In this document: one piece after another, positions 10,554 to 22,269 of the stretch
How the letters are laid out: each line of letters begins with the position of its first letter
Position numbering within the stretch: position 1 is the stretch's first letter
Assembly: GCA_946122785.1 (NCBI GenBank)
Contig: CAMGYJ010000008.1
Span: forward strand, 11,867,475-11,931,474
Direction: 5' to 3'
Origin: Linum tenue
Lineage: Eukaryota > Streptophyta > Magnoliopsida > Malpighiales > Linaceae
DNA length: 64,000 nucleotides
Program-made: the position numbers and the translations under genes
Notes under the pieces: generated by a model
The model's database searches: none
The model's input: the letters and a program-made list of their open reading frames with translations, nothing else
Told to the model about the DNA's origin: nothing

Positions 10554-10900
10554 ACAAATAAAGCGTGGGTGAGGGGGGCATAAGGGATAAGGACACTCGT
10601 CAAGAACGACACCATGAAGCGCCCGAAAGGAAAGGATAGTAAAAAAGGCGCCCCTGTTGGTAAGAGGCGCCTCGGCGGGCAAGATGCACAGGAGCACCGG
10701 GAAGAGCATTCGATAAGGGATGCAGCCAAAGGCGGAACGCCTGACTGCAGAGGAGGAGAGGCAAACAAACCTCGTAGGACCAAGAAAGTGAGACTACGAT
10801 GCAGGCGCCGAGTGACAAGCGCCCTGCAATCAAGCAGAAGGCTGGGTTGCAACTAGAAGTTCAGTCAGGCGCTCGATGGCGAAGCCACGAGCACCTAACT

Positions 10901-10912
10901 GGGGGGGGCAAT
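10901..10912 (+). promoter_or_regulatory. Polypurine tract
   Basis: A run of eight G followed by CAAT abuts the 3' LTR. This is the standard position of the plus-strand DNA primer. Confidence 0.75.
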
Positions 10913-11476
10913 TGTTGGGGGTATTACCCAGCGAGCTAGGGGACAAAGGCCAAAAGAGTAAAATACCAAGAGCCAGGTGGCGGCCAACCGGCTGGTGGAC
11001 CACGGCCTGGGGCGCCTGTCAGGTGTCAGGAGTCTGACAGGGCGGTTAGCTGTCACACAGAGCACCAAAAGCCAGGTGGCGACCAACTGGGTGATGGACC
11101 ACGGCCTGCGGGCGCCTGTCGTGTGTCAGGAGCCTGGCAGAGCTGTGGAATGCCAGTCAGGTGTCAGGAGCCTGACAGGGCGGTTAGCTGTCTGGGGGCG
11201 CAGAGCATTGAATGAGGGAGGTGACGTGGCGGAGATCAACCTCGGGTTCGGTGAGTATAAATAGGGGCAGACGATAGCATTTACGCAGGTTGGTCTCTCT
11301 CACAAAAACTACTCTCAAGCACTTATCTCTCTAGAAAAGTGCACTGACTTGAGCTTCGGAGTGCTAACGGGTCGACCAAGGCCCTTAGGCGCTTGTGGGT
11401 GCAGGTTCCAGGCGCCCGGGTGACGGAAAAGTGTAAAGGTGAAGGATAAGCGCTCGGTGGTATCGAGGCACAAACA
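10913..11476 (+). repeat. 3' LTR
   Basis: Same length as the 5' LTR and identical except G at 11062 where the 5' LTR has A at 1205. Followed directly by the target duplication CTATC (11477-11481). It contains its own TATA box (11256-11263) that could drive readout toward the XTH gene's 3' side. Confidence 0.97.
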
Positions 11477-11481
11477 CTATC

Positions 11482-11961
11482 AATTGATTTCTCAATAATA
11501 TTTATATCTCATATAAATATACATCATTTGTCAATATTATCCTGCACCTAGCACAGCCAAAACACAATCAATTAAGTATACTACTGTGTACAATGTGTGT
11601 ATGTATATCATTCATTTGGCTTTTGGCCTTTCACCCTTTAATTTGGCACCATCTGTAATTGTATTACCCACCCACCTTGGATTCCAACTAACCCTATTTT
11701 TCCCCAAACCTTTTTGTCTCCTCCCCAACAATATATATAACAAAATCAAATTAAATTAATATAGTATACAGTAGGAAATAATAAAATATATTCATAATAA
11801 AATCAGACAGACAACTGCAGCAGAACAGAAGACCCAACCTCTGCTTTCTGAACTAACTGGTTCCCCCATCCTCAAATCTTTTTTTAAGAAAGAATTATAG
11901 AGAACATGCTTCTGTTCATAATATTGGTCTCTGCCAAAACGCATTTAACAAAAACCACAGA

Positions 11962-12003
<42 letters not shown>

Positions 12004-12641
12004 CCTCCCACTAATATATTCATTAATCAACTACTAAACCAAAAAGATTCTCCTTTCATCCCAAGAAGATTACCCTTTTTTACACACAGAGCAGCAACCT
12101 AATCCAATGATGATCAGAAAATAATATCAATATAATAAAATTATAAAATTTTGGGAAATAAATAAATTCTACAGACCTTTCTTTCTTTCTTTATTCATTC
12201 ATTACCCACCAACAAAAAAGCACAATGCAACATAAAAAATGGATCAACAGCAAGAAAAAATAAGAAAAGGAAGATTAAACTATCAATCTATACACATAAC
12301 CCATATAGAAATTTATAATAATATGAAAACCATGAATATCTCCATTCTCCTCCCTCCATGCTTCCACCACCACCACCACCACAAACCACTCTCTCAAGAA
12401 TCTATGCTCTTTCTTTCATCTCTATTCACAAACAAAAAAACAATACTATTCTGAACCAAACCGACCCCAAACCGAACCGACTCAAGTAACCTGACTCGAC
12501 TCATCCAAACAGAATCAAACACCAAAATCCCACCTTCCCCACCACCATCACCCATCCACATTCATGAATGTACCCCAAGACACACATTCCATTATTCCAT
12601 TCTGGCCAAAACATGCTTCATTTGTTCTGGGTGTTTTATTC
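11482..12641. other. 3' flank of the XTH gene with simple repeats
   Basis: AT-rich, no gene seen. It holds an (AAT)n microsatellite at about 11962-12003, a short CTTT run near 12178-12193 and a CCA run near 12361-12380. The 3' UTR of the minus-strand XTH gene must fall in the right part of this stretch. Confidence 0.6.
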
Positions 12642-14517
12642 TCACATAGAAATGGCCTCACCATTGACTGCTGCGGCTGCTCTGTGGCTCCTCCGGTGCC
12701 TCCTCCCGTGGTGGCGGGGCCTACCTCCACCGAATGTAACCGGATCGAACGACTTCAGATGCTGAGCTTCTTGCGGGCTGATCACGCATTCGGGCAGTGG
12801 GACCTTGTACCGAACACGGTCGTAGCAGTAGGAGTACGTCATGTACTTGGTCCTGAACCTGTCCATCCTGGTCCTCTGCGAGCCTGAGATTGCTACGGCC
12901 TTCAGTAGCGTGGTGTAGGTGGTGTCGCATGTCGTGGTGGAGTGTTCTGTGGGATCAGCGGCGCAGCCATGGAGGGCAAAGTCGGAGAACTCGGTAGTGT
13001 AAGGTGCGTAGTTGTAGTTCACCCTGTACTTCCCTCCGTTGGTGGCCCAGTCCGATCCATCCCATATCGTCGCGTACAGAGACATTGGCTTCGAAGGGAA
13101 ATCTCCACCCATCGTGGCGGTTCTCACCACTTCTCGAATCGGAACATCATCCACGTAGAATCTGCAGCGAGAGAGAAGCCGGTGTCATGAAAGGTGTACT
13201 TTCGAAGACTTGGCAAGGGGTGTACTAAGTACTAGCAGAACTTTCACTTTCAACATCCCCACATCACAAAAAATGCATACCATGTTCTGTGTGTTGGACT
13301 GTTTTAACAACAGCTTGCACAAAAGAGGATCTTGCGTGCAATCTAAACGTATAATTCAAAACGTGTAGACATGTAACTTTCCTATTCCTTTTCTCAGGAA
13401 ACAAACACAAGACAATGAGCTAATCAGCCTACACAGACTTGCTACAAACAGGAAATTTACAGTTGAGCAATGTGTGTGCTAGTTTCTTTGACAAAACAGG
13501 ACTCATGTAAAAATGGTAAAAAGAAAACAACTTTTATCTCTTCTCCACCAGACAATCAACATCACAAAACAACGCAATGTTAAGAGATAACCATCATCAT
13601 CATAATCAAGACCATCAGCGGAGAAATTGAACAATGGACAATAGGCAGGAGCTCTCACATGATAAGGGAATCAGTCCAGAGAATGGAGTATCGATGGAAG
13701 TCATCGGCCGGATCAAACCAAAGGCTATATCTCTCTTCTCTGCCAAGGGCTGTGCTTCCATTGCCATATATATTTGTTTGTATCCTCCAATCTTTACCCC
13801 TAATGTTCCCCAAGAACTCGAAGTCAATCTCATCATGGTTCTTCTCGTATGTATCGCCATTGGACATCTGTCATACACATAATCGGGCAAGGATTAGAAT
13901 CCGTTATCCAAGTTTCCAAACCCCCTTTTCCGGTTTCTGTTAGCAAAAAAGAAATGCCAAAATTTTCGATCCAAAAGGTGGGTTTCAATCCTTGTCCGTT
14001 TCAGTTTCAATCAAAACCAAATCCCCCCAAAAAACCCTGCTGCAGAATCGGTTATAATAACAAGTCAATGGATAGAGAGAAGGGAGAAAAGGGTGCGATG
14101 AAGGAGGACACTCACATAGAAAGCAACCACAACTCCAGCAGTGTAATCTGCAGGGAGCTTAATGGAAGCACTGAAGTAGCCGTGTAAGTAAAGGTCCTGC
14201 GAAACGAATCCAGACCCTGCTCCAACCAACCACACAGACGAATAAAAGTAAACTTCAGTCAGACAATAACACAAACACGATAGCTGCAAAATGGAAAACA
14301 GAGCAAAAGAAGAAGAAAAAAAAAGACCTGTTCTTTCATCAAGAGATAAGTGGACGGTATGCCCATCCCTGTGAACAACCAGATTGTCTTCCCCAAAAAG
14401 CTGGGTGTAGCCCTCATCAAAGGGGACAACAGGCAAGTTCCCATGGTGGAACCCAGATACACAAACCAGAAGCAGAGTCAGGAAAAGGCCACAATAACCC
14501 ACTACAGACTTCCCCAT
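12642..14517 (-). CDS. XTH: Xyloglucan endotransglucosylase/hydrolase (XTH27/28 type)
   Basis: A cell-wall enzyme of family GH16 that cuts and rejoins xyloglucan. Predicted exons: 14517-14328, 14216-14116, 13867-13659 and 13161-12642, summing to 1020 nt (339 residues), with GT-AG introns and consistent phases. Exon 1 gives a hydrophobic signal peptide (GYCGLFLTLLLVCVSG). Exon 3 carries the catalytic motif HDEIDFEFLGN, whose first E is the nucleophile and last E the acid/base residue. Exon 4 carries the XET C-terminal region with conserved cysteines (HGCAAD, YSYCYD, LPECV) and a basic, His/Arg-rich tail. The GNIRGKDWRIQTN stretch after the active site and the length match Arabidopsis XTH27/XTH28 (group III-B). 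No stop or frameshift is seen. The gene reads toward the retrotransposon, whose LTR lies about 1.2 kb beyond the stop. Confidence 0.95.
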
Positions 14518-15100
14518 TTTCTCACCTCCCCTGTTTTTTCAAATCAATCAATGGTATCTATACAAAACTTCAAACTTTCAAACTAACCCAGAACAAATTT
14601 CAAAAAGAAAAGAAACCCAAAAAGTCTATCCCCTCCCTTCTCTGTAGTGCAACAAGAAATATGTATCTCTAGTGTATAAATATGGCTGAAGCAGAGAGAA
14701 GAAGAAGGAGCCAAAACTAGAAGGAAAAAAGAAAAGGCAGAGTGAGAGAGAGAAAGAGCCGTGTGCTGGAGGGGCAATGAAGGATGGCCAGAAAATTTTC
14801 TTTCTCTAGAGCTCTACAGAGAGAGAGAGAGCTGGGAGAGAGAAAACCAGAGCTCTACAAAAAGGCTAATGAGAAAGTGGAGAGGAGAGGAAGGAGTCCA
14901 GTTTTTAATGGGTAGAGAGAGAAAAAGGAGACTATGCCTATGAGGTTTATTTGGGGAAAATAAAATATAAATAAGGAAAAATATTGAAGAAAAAGAGAAG
15001 TGTGGTTGAGCTGTAAATGTCTATTGATTGATTTTGTGGAGCTCTGGGGACAGATTATTGATTTTCCGAGGTAAAACTTAAATAAATAAAAAATCCGGAA
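14518..15100 (-). promoter_or_regulatory. Upstream region of the XTH gene
   Basis: Read on the minus strand, a TATTTATA box lies at 14674-14681, about 160 bp before the ATG. The segment 14700-14930 is rich in GA/CT dinucleotides, including a GAGAGAGAGA run near 14820-14830, a common plant 5' leader or core promoter feature. No other gene is seen. Confidence 0.45.
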
Positions 15101-16845
15101 TTGTGGATCCATTGGCGAAATTTTTCCAACCTCCCAGATTAATTAATTGTTATCCCTTTACGAGGTTATTATTTTTTTAGTAATGGGCTGAATTTTTTGA
15201 CAAATATTATTATATTCCGATATTGCCCATGGAGACCGTTTGTTCACCCACGCTGGGGGGTTTCCTTGTGCAGAGCAGAACCCAGATTTGTTCTTCCTTT
15301 ATTTATTGCCTCTCTTTAAGATTGAAAATTCGTATCGAAAAATGTTATATTTAAGATTAAATCGATAAGGTATCTAGCGACATAACAAAAAGGAAGAAAA
15401 AGATTAAAAGATGAGTTATTTGAAATAATTATCCTTTAGTGTGTTATTATGTCAATGAACTCAATGTGAGTTTTTTCAATTAATTCACAGTCAGATTACC
15501 ACACTTGATTTATTTGGATCGAAATTTTCACAGTCGTGTAGATTATATTTTAATAGAATGAAGTTTCAAATATTTTTTTTTATTCCAAATATTTGAAACT
15601 TCAATTAAATTGAATCGCATATACAATTTCAAATGCATAAAATTTGACAATGAAAAAAATTAGATATTTGTTCAACTCTACCAAACATGCGCACATTTTT
15701 ATTTAACATGTGTTTGGTAGATATTGCTATCGCAAAACACTATGGATTTAAATGCTAACAAACTTCGGTTTTGTAGTAATCTTCATTCTTCAGAATAGAT
15801 CTTCGAGAGAGAGAAAATAACTGAAAATATGCATAAAACAAGGTCAGAGAAAATATGCATAGAAAAGTATTGAAGCTGTAATAAGTAAGAACATAACTAT
15901 TCTCCCCAAAATACTGAATAATCAGAAAGTATATAGGGCATATTTCATTGAAAATTGGAAAGTTCGGTATTTCATTGAATTAGTATTTCCGTTTTATAAG
16001 TAGGAAAGGAAGTCGCATAAAATTTTACTCAAAAAATATCTTTGCCGTTCACAGTTCGGTTCTAGTCACTATGTGGTCAAACCATCCCGATCCATATCGG
16101 TTTTTAGCAAGGCACGAAATACATCGTAAAATATTCATTATGATTCCACTCATTAAACGCAAAATTTTGTAGTACCGACAAGCCGTGATGGTGCAAAATG
16201 GTATAATTATGAGTCCAAATTGTACAATGAGTGGTAATCATGCTCCAAAAGACTTATAATATCGATGGACTTATGTATCATTGATTCGTTTAGTCATTTA
16301 AACGCTCTTACAAATGCAACGTGTTTGAGTGTTTCTCATTCTGTCGCTAATATTCTCTGGAGTAGGTAATATGACGATGATCAACGTGAATGATTCCGCT
16401 CCCGTTTTAAAAATTGTCATTCTAACAAATACACTTTATAAACATAGCTTCTTTGCTTGAATGTCTATGTGGTTGAATCCATAAATAATACTCTGAATAC
16501 AATGGTTATTCATAAACTATTGATAAAATAATACCCCAATTTTGCCGAAGGAAAACGGTGGGCAGCTCGGCCGCGCTCGAAACCCGTCCGCCGCATCTCC
16601 CCGTGACCATGATCGGACGACGATGGGTCCCGCCGCCGCGTATGTGTGTGTTTTTTTCGGTTACGGGCCCTCCATCGCCCACGTGGCAAACCGTGTCTAT
16701 TAGCTAGGCGCCGAAATACAGTGAGTGGACCCACGCGATTCTCGTTGAATTCATGTCTACTCCAGTCCTTTGCGCCCGCCCGCCCTTTCTTTCTATTTTT
16801 TTTTTTATGATTAAAAGATCGTATCACAGCTATGGGAGGAATTTT
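15101..16845. other. AT-rich spacer without genes
   Basis: No coding potential beyond chance frames. It contains the inverted repeat at 15560-15602 and a local GC-rich patch (about 16555-16790) with no recognisable product. Confidence 0.5.
15560..15602. repeat. Perfect 16-bp inverted repeat
   Basis: The arm GAAGTTTCAAATATTT and its exact reverse complement are separated by about 10 bp of T-rich sequence, able to form a stable hairpin in an otherwise ordinary spacer. Confidence 0.7.
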
Positions 16846-17104
16846 ACAATGCTGTATAGTATTGGTGCTGTAAGTTTTTTCATTATGGTACAACTTGAAA
16901 TTGTACCTTTAACGTTATAGTACAACTTCAGCTTGCACCTATACTTTTTGTACAAATTTTTTTATGGTACAACTTTACAACTTGAAGTTGTATCATCACA
17001 TAATGATACAAATTCCTTTATTGTACAACCTAAACTTATACATTTAATGTTATGGTACAACTTAAAGTTATACATTAAAGCACCAATGCTATATAGCATA
17101 GTAG
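16846..17104. mobile_element. MITE with TIRs and GGTACAACTT-like repeats
   Basis: The left end ACAATGCTGTATAG continues to TATTGGTGC. The right end is its near reverse complement (GCACCAATGCTATATAGCATAGT). The inside is built of degenerate GGTACAACTT / AAGTTGTACC pieces in both orientations. No target duplication could be settled. A related decayed copy lies at about 41140-41290. Confidence 0.5.
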
Positions 17105-17116
17105 AAGTGCTCAACC

Positions 17117-17670
17117 TAAGGGTGCAAACGAGCTGAGTCGAGTCGAGTTTTTGCTTAGTTTGACCTCGATTCGTTTATAAATTTTTCAGCTCGAGCCGAA
17201 TTTGGATAATCAAGCTCGAGCTCGGCTCGATCAAAAATAATTCAGCTCGAGCTCGACTCGATAGAGCTCGGTAAATGCTCATTAAAACAGCTTGTCAAGC
17301 TGAGTACAAGCTCGACTCAAGATAAGCTCGATTTGAAATCATTCTTGTTGATAAATGCATACACATTAGAATTTAAATAATAAAAAGAACACTAGAAACT
17401 AAAAATAACAGCTAGCTTCCATACACATTCATATTAACAAGATAATGTTCATGTTAAGAAGAGTTATTAATCATTCCACAAGCTCTACAAAAGCCAGCTC
17501 GCGAGCTTAGCTCAACAAGCCACCGAGTCAAGCTAACTCACGAGCTTATCAAGCCGAGCATGGTCTAGCTCAAGCTTGGCTCGTTTACTAACGAGTCGAG
17601 CATCAAATGAATTTTTTCCCGATTCGAACGCCGAGTTGCTCGCGAGCGATTTGGCTCATTTGCAGTGCTA
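17117..17670. mobile_element. hAT-like non-autonomous element, GCTCGAGCTCGG-rich
   Basis: The left end TAAGGGTGCAAACGAGC and the reverse complement of the right end TTAGCACTGCAAATGAGC form imperfect TIRs. The subterminal regions are full of AGCTCGAGCTCGG-type words. This composition is seen in non-autonomous plant hAT elements, whose transposase binds short subterminal motifs. No clean 8-bp duplication was found, so the copy is probably old. Confidence 0.5.
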
Positions 17671-17830
17671 ACCACACCTGATGGTTCGCCAGTAAGCCTT
17701 CTTACCGAAAGCAAAACTAATAGGCGATATGAAATTATTGAACTTACAATATTTTATCGCTAACTTTTTTTACACTACTTATGGTACGTTATTTCAATCC
17801 TTGTTTTTTTTTCATATTCTTGTATAATTA

Positions 17831-18322
17831 GACTCACCACAATGTGGTGTGGTTTAGGGGGGAAAGAGGAGAAATAGCCCACAATGTGGGTGGGAAAGAG
17901 GGAAAAAGTGGAAAAAGGGGAAATTTCGGGTGGGAAACCCCGCTAGAAGAATACAAAAGGTGGGGGAAATGAGAAGGGGTGGGGCCCACGTCAGTTTGTT
18001 TTTATTTTATTTATTATTATTAGTTTAATTGTTTAGTGTTTATTTTTAGGGTTTAGTGTTTATTTGTTTGCTTTTATTTCTTCTTAATTATGTTTATATT
18101 CAACTATCAATGTAACAACTTTTTTTTTTGTGTGAATGTAACAACTTTTTTGTATAAATTATTGCGATTTCGTCATTAATGACATTGATTAGTGATGGAA
18201 AATTGATTTTAAAAAAAAAGTGTTCAATCAATTATCCTTTTTTCTCACATCAACATTGTGACCAAACCCTCTCATTTTCCCTATTTTCCCAACTTTCTCA
18301 ACCTCCCACATTGTGGATGGTC
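17831..18322. mobile_element. Tourist/PIF-Harbinger-like MITE with TTA target duplication
   Basis: The left end GACTCACCACAATGTGG and the reverse complement of the right end GACCATCCACAATGTGG form TIRs flanked on both sides by TTA (17828-17830 and 18323-18325). The three-base TWA duplication is characteristic of the PIF/Harbinger superfamily. Purine-rich GGGAAA segments next to the left TIR are mirrored by TTTCCC segments at the right. Confidence 0.65.
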
Positions 18323-18325
18323 TTA

Positions 18326-19882
18326 TCACTGCCCATATTACTACCATGCTCTTCGCTTAAAATTTACAACAATGACACCACGAGGCTCATGTGAATCCGC
18401 GGCTTTTGAGGGCAAAGTTGGCAAGCTGACGAAAATGTTGTGCATTTTCCCAATGGAAAATGGGGCGGCGCGATTGGCTGACCAAATCCATCCCTATGCA
18501 CTGCAAGTCTGCAGCTGTCCCCATCTTTTTCTCCCCATATTTTTTTCCATAATATTTTTACATGTAATTTGTTAATACATTCCAAAGTAAATTTCATCCT
18601 AACGCTTATTATTATTATATGTTATTCTATTATTAAGATAATTTACATGAATGATTGACAAAGTGAAGACATACAAGTGATACTTCTTATATGTCAAGCC
18701 CTATCAAAAGTTCATTCTTAACAAGTTTCGTACGAACCACACGAACAGATTTTTATCATGTACGTCCTATTTTAACTTCTATATCATTATATTTTAACCT
18801 TGTGGTAACCATTTCTTGTTTGAAAAGGGTATCGACTTTTTGCCACAAAAGTATATGGCTATTGTTTGTTTGGGAGGGGGTCTCTCTTATTTTATATATG
18901 CAAAAAAATAAGCAAATTATTCATAATCCTTTTCTTGCATTGTGCTCCTCCTCCTCCTCCTCCTCCTCCTCCTCTAAACTCAACCTTTTGTTATTCTTTC
19001 CCCTTTTCATTTACTTTTATATATATATATCATTATTATTATTTACCCCTCCAATTCTGTTTCCACTTTTCCTCCGGTTCAAGGCTCCAAAGAAAAGAAG
19101 AGAGGATTCAACGTTATACGATTACTTTCTCGTACAATAACAAAACCTTTATGGGGGACTAGCTACTTGAGTCTTGGAGAAGGGATAAAGTGCAAAGTAA
19201 TGGGGGAGTATTGTTAATCCTTGGAGTGGGGAGTTTTCGGTTCCCTTATTTTCTTAATAGTTTGTATTATAATTTATAAATGACTCTTGATCAACATTCA
19301 AACAAAGATTTTATTTTCTATTTTCTATGAGGCTGAATTAAATCTTATTTTCTTTTTGTCGCGTCGATTATGTTCTTCATTGATTTTTTCTCCGTTAAAT
19401 CTTTCTTGTTGATTGTATTCTCGCATACGATACACAGATATAATGCTAAATTCTACGACATAAAGTGAAAGAGTAAGCTACGTATTGTTATGTATGAAAG
19501 AATGAAGAGGATGACATGATTAATCAAGTCAAATTATTTGAGAGATTGAGACCTTCTATTCACTCACGTATGGTATTTACATCAAGGTCGAAATATTATA
19601 TAATATTAGAGCAAAAAAATATTAGTTATTTGATTAAATACGATATAAATTAGACACTAAGGGTCAAGAACGGATCAAAACCGGGATCGGTAATGGCATA
19701 AAGATAACCCATGCATATTTGTGTTGCACCTCTAAAACAAGTACTAGCCACCAAAAATAATTGGGGATAAATTAGATAAACCAAGTTAAATCGAAATTGG
19801 TATCATGTTTCTATATGCATTAAAAATATTAAAGAGGTGTTTGCCAAAAAAAATATTAAAGAGGTTGAACTAATGACATCTT

Positions 19883-19917
<35 letters not shown>

Positions 19918-21498
19918 GTAGTAATAATAATAGTGTCATGGCCTAGTTGTGTTGTTACGTGCACTAGGTGTTGGCTTGTTGAGGTTCAACCATTATGCTC
20001 ATTTAGCAACTTCTTGGCACGAAATCAAGGGATTGTATATTTGGAACTAAGCAATGGGATTTCAACGGGAGAAACAACTCATCACTTGCACATTGACCTT
20101 ACGTATAATAATACGGTTATATTTTGTTGACTACACCCAATCATACATGTACATGTGCGTATTAGGTAACTAGCTATACCAGAAATGCTGGGTACTTCTC
20201 TTAATCTTAGCTACATCACATGTGCTAGCAATAGTATACTCATAAATTTCAATACCGAATAATGTTAAGCTTAAATATACAATAAGAGTACATTAATCTC
20301 CAATGAAAAGTAGTCATATATGAGGCCATAAATCGATTTGGAGACCCTGAAATTTACGGTGCGAGATGAGTAGAAGGAGATCGAAAACGAAAATGGGAAA
20401 CGGAAGCGAAAACTAAGAAGAAAACCTGGGGCATTGGGTATAGTCTTCGGGTTGGGTGGGTTGGGTGTTGTGGTCTGTTGGGTTGAATTGGTTTGGTGTA
20501 TTTAATTTTTTATGTTCTTTTGTGACGTGGCGTGCTAACTATACCGAGTTAACAGATTTTTGGATGGAGATGGACGGAATAACCTCTTTGTTATTCCTCC
20601 AAACTTGTTCTATTAAACATGCATAATTAAATTTTAGTGACCATTTTATACTAAGTGGCAAGTTATGTGACCATTTATAATAATTACCTTGTTATTCTTT
20701 CTATATTAAAAGGACAAAGCTCATATGATATCAACTAGTTATTTTTGTATCAAAAGTGAATCAAATTTAATCCATACACGTTTTCTTCTTCCCGTGATAG
20801 ATATACTACACAGTGGGTAGGGGAGGCTACAACACCTCCTTAACTCTCAAAACCATATAAATTTTCTAATAAATTTGGAAATATAGCAGTAGTTGATAGG
20901 ACTTTAACCCTTGCTTATTCAATTTTCTTATCATTTAGCTATAGCTAGTGATTAGGGTTTACATAAGAAGCTAGACAAATTATTTAAGATGCATGTCCAC
21001 ATCTTGTATCCGTTAATACTTGTAACGATAATAATTTGTTTGTCTTTGTCATATATACATGTGTATGTATATAGAGGAAGCCTTAGCCAGCTAGCTCGTG
21101 GGCACATATATAATACTTGGCGTGTAACTTTTTTTTTGCTAATTTCTTCAATGGCATCAAAGATAGCTTTCCACTTTCGGCTAAGGTCAAGACCGGCCCC
21201 CCACTTGGATTAATTAATTCATATTAACAATACTATTAATTAATATTTGGGGATTAAGAAAAAAAGATAATATGTCAAAAGAAAATTTCAAAGGGAAAAC
21301 CAAGGGAACAGAATCGCCTTTTGAAAATTAATAATGAAGAACAAAGCATTCTCTGGCAGCTGACACAACAAGGTTTTGTAAGTAGATTAATAGTAAACTT
21401 GTTTTGTCCCGTAGTAAGTGAAGTGGAACAATGTGTCCGGTAGTACTTTTTAAAATTTGCAACTAGCTAGTTAGAACAGCTTTACCATGTATTTTTGC
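18326..21498. other. AT-rich spacer with microsatellites, no gene seen
   Basis: Contains (TCC)n at about 18948-18973 and (AAT)n at about 19885-19915. Open frames crossing these repeats are low-complexity and not supported. No RNA gene or further element boundary was recognised. Confidence 0.5.
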
Positions 21499-22269
21499 TA
21501 GAGGTGGAAATTTGTTTTGTGGTTTGCGGATAATCAACAAATTTCACCGAATCGTATTTATTGTGATTAATCACGTTCATAAGTTGTAGGTAGTGGGGTG
21601 GGTGTGATCATTAGCAAAATCATGATTTTTGTGATTAGCGGTAGCCCATTATAATTACATTGGCTAACAAACTTTTGATTCACCTTTAAATTCACCATGA
21701 TATATGGAGTGAAGATTAATTTTGTGAAAGGCTAAAATGACCCAACTGCCAAAGTGAGAACTTATAGTGTGCTCTGTTTGAGACTGAATTTTATTTTGTG
21801 AAGCAAAAGCTTTCATATCTTTCAGACAAAATTCGCATACCAAACTCAGAAAAAAAAAGGAAAATACACACCAAATCAAGAGAACTAATAATACGTTTTA
21901 AAGACTTTCCCATTCACCATTTGAAAATCCCAGCCCCGGGAGCGTTTATCGGAAGGGCCTTTTAGGAATCTCACACCCACCCTTCTAAACGCAGTTCAAC
22001 CCTTACATCCCTAAACGCAGTTCACCTCTTTTCCCAAATTCAAGTCACCCGACTTCCCCCGCCAGCGATCTCGGCCCCTGACCTGCCTCCGCTACAACAC
22101 CTCTAACTCCGGCGGCCCTGCAATCCTTTACATCATCCCTCACGCAATAGCGCCCTCTCTCGCCCATCAATGTATTTGTCGAGGCATTGGCTACATTTAT
22201 TGCTTATTTTGTGTTGAACCCCTTACAGTTATTTGAGACCCTTCCAATTGGTGTTCTATAAAAATCCGA

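Larger units (their letters stand above)
1056..11476 (+). mobile_element. Complete Ty3/gypsy LTR retrotransposon, Tat/Ogre-Grande type
   Basis: Two 564-bp LTRs (1056-1619 and 10913-11476) start with TG, end with CA and flank about 9.3 kb of internal DNA. The 5-bp target duplication CTATC is present on both sides (1051-1055 and 11477-11481). A primer-binding site follows the 5' LTR and a G-rich polypurine tract precedes the 3' LTR. Inside are one long gag-pol frame on the plus strand and a spliced antisense gene between pol and the 3' LTR. The variant C-X2-H-X4-H-X4-C zinc knuckle, the two RNase H domains and the antisense gene are features of the plant Tat lineage. One LTR mismatch in 564 bp (A at 1205, G at 11062) implies very recent insertion, on the order of 0.1 million years at usual plant rates. 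Since gag-pol is open, the copy may still be able to move. Confidence 0.97.

Noticed and set aside
12239..12454. 71-codon plus-strand frame with a His run
   Set aside because: The His run comes from a CCA repeat in the 3' flank of the XTH gene. No supporting features.
16510..16893. 127-codon minus-strand frame in the GC-rich patch
   Set aside because: Basic low-complexity product, no family motif, runs into the MITE at 16846.
18691..19140. Plus-strand frame of about 149 codons
   Set aside because: It crosses the (TCC)n microsatellite and is hydrophobic low-complexity sequence with no family resemblance.
20700..20740. TCTATATTAAAAGGACAAAG as the Helitron 5' end
   Set aside because: It resembles known Helitron starts, but the preceding base is T and the sequence between 20740 and 21876 is not explained. 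The hAT empty-site comparison favours 21876. It could be the end of another element.
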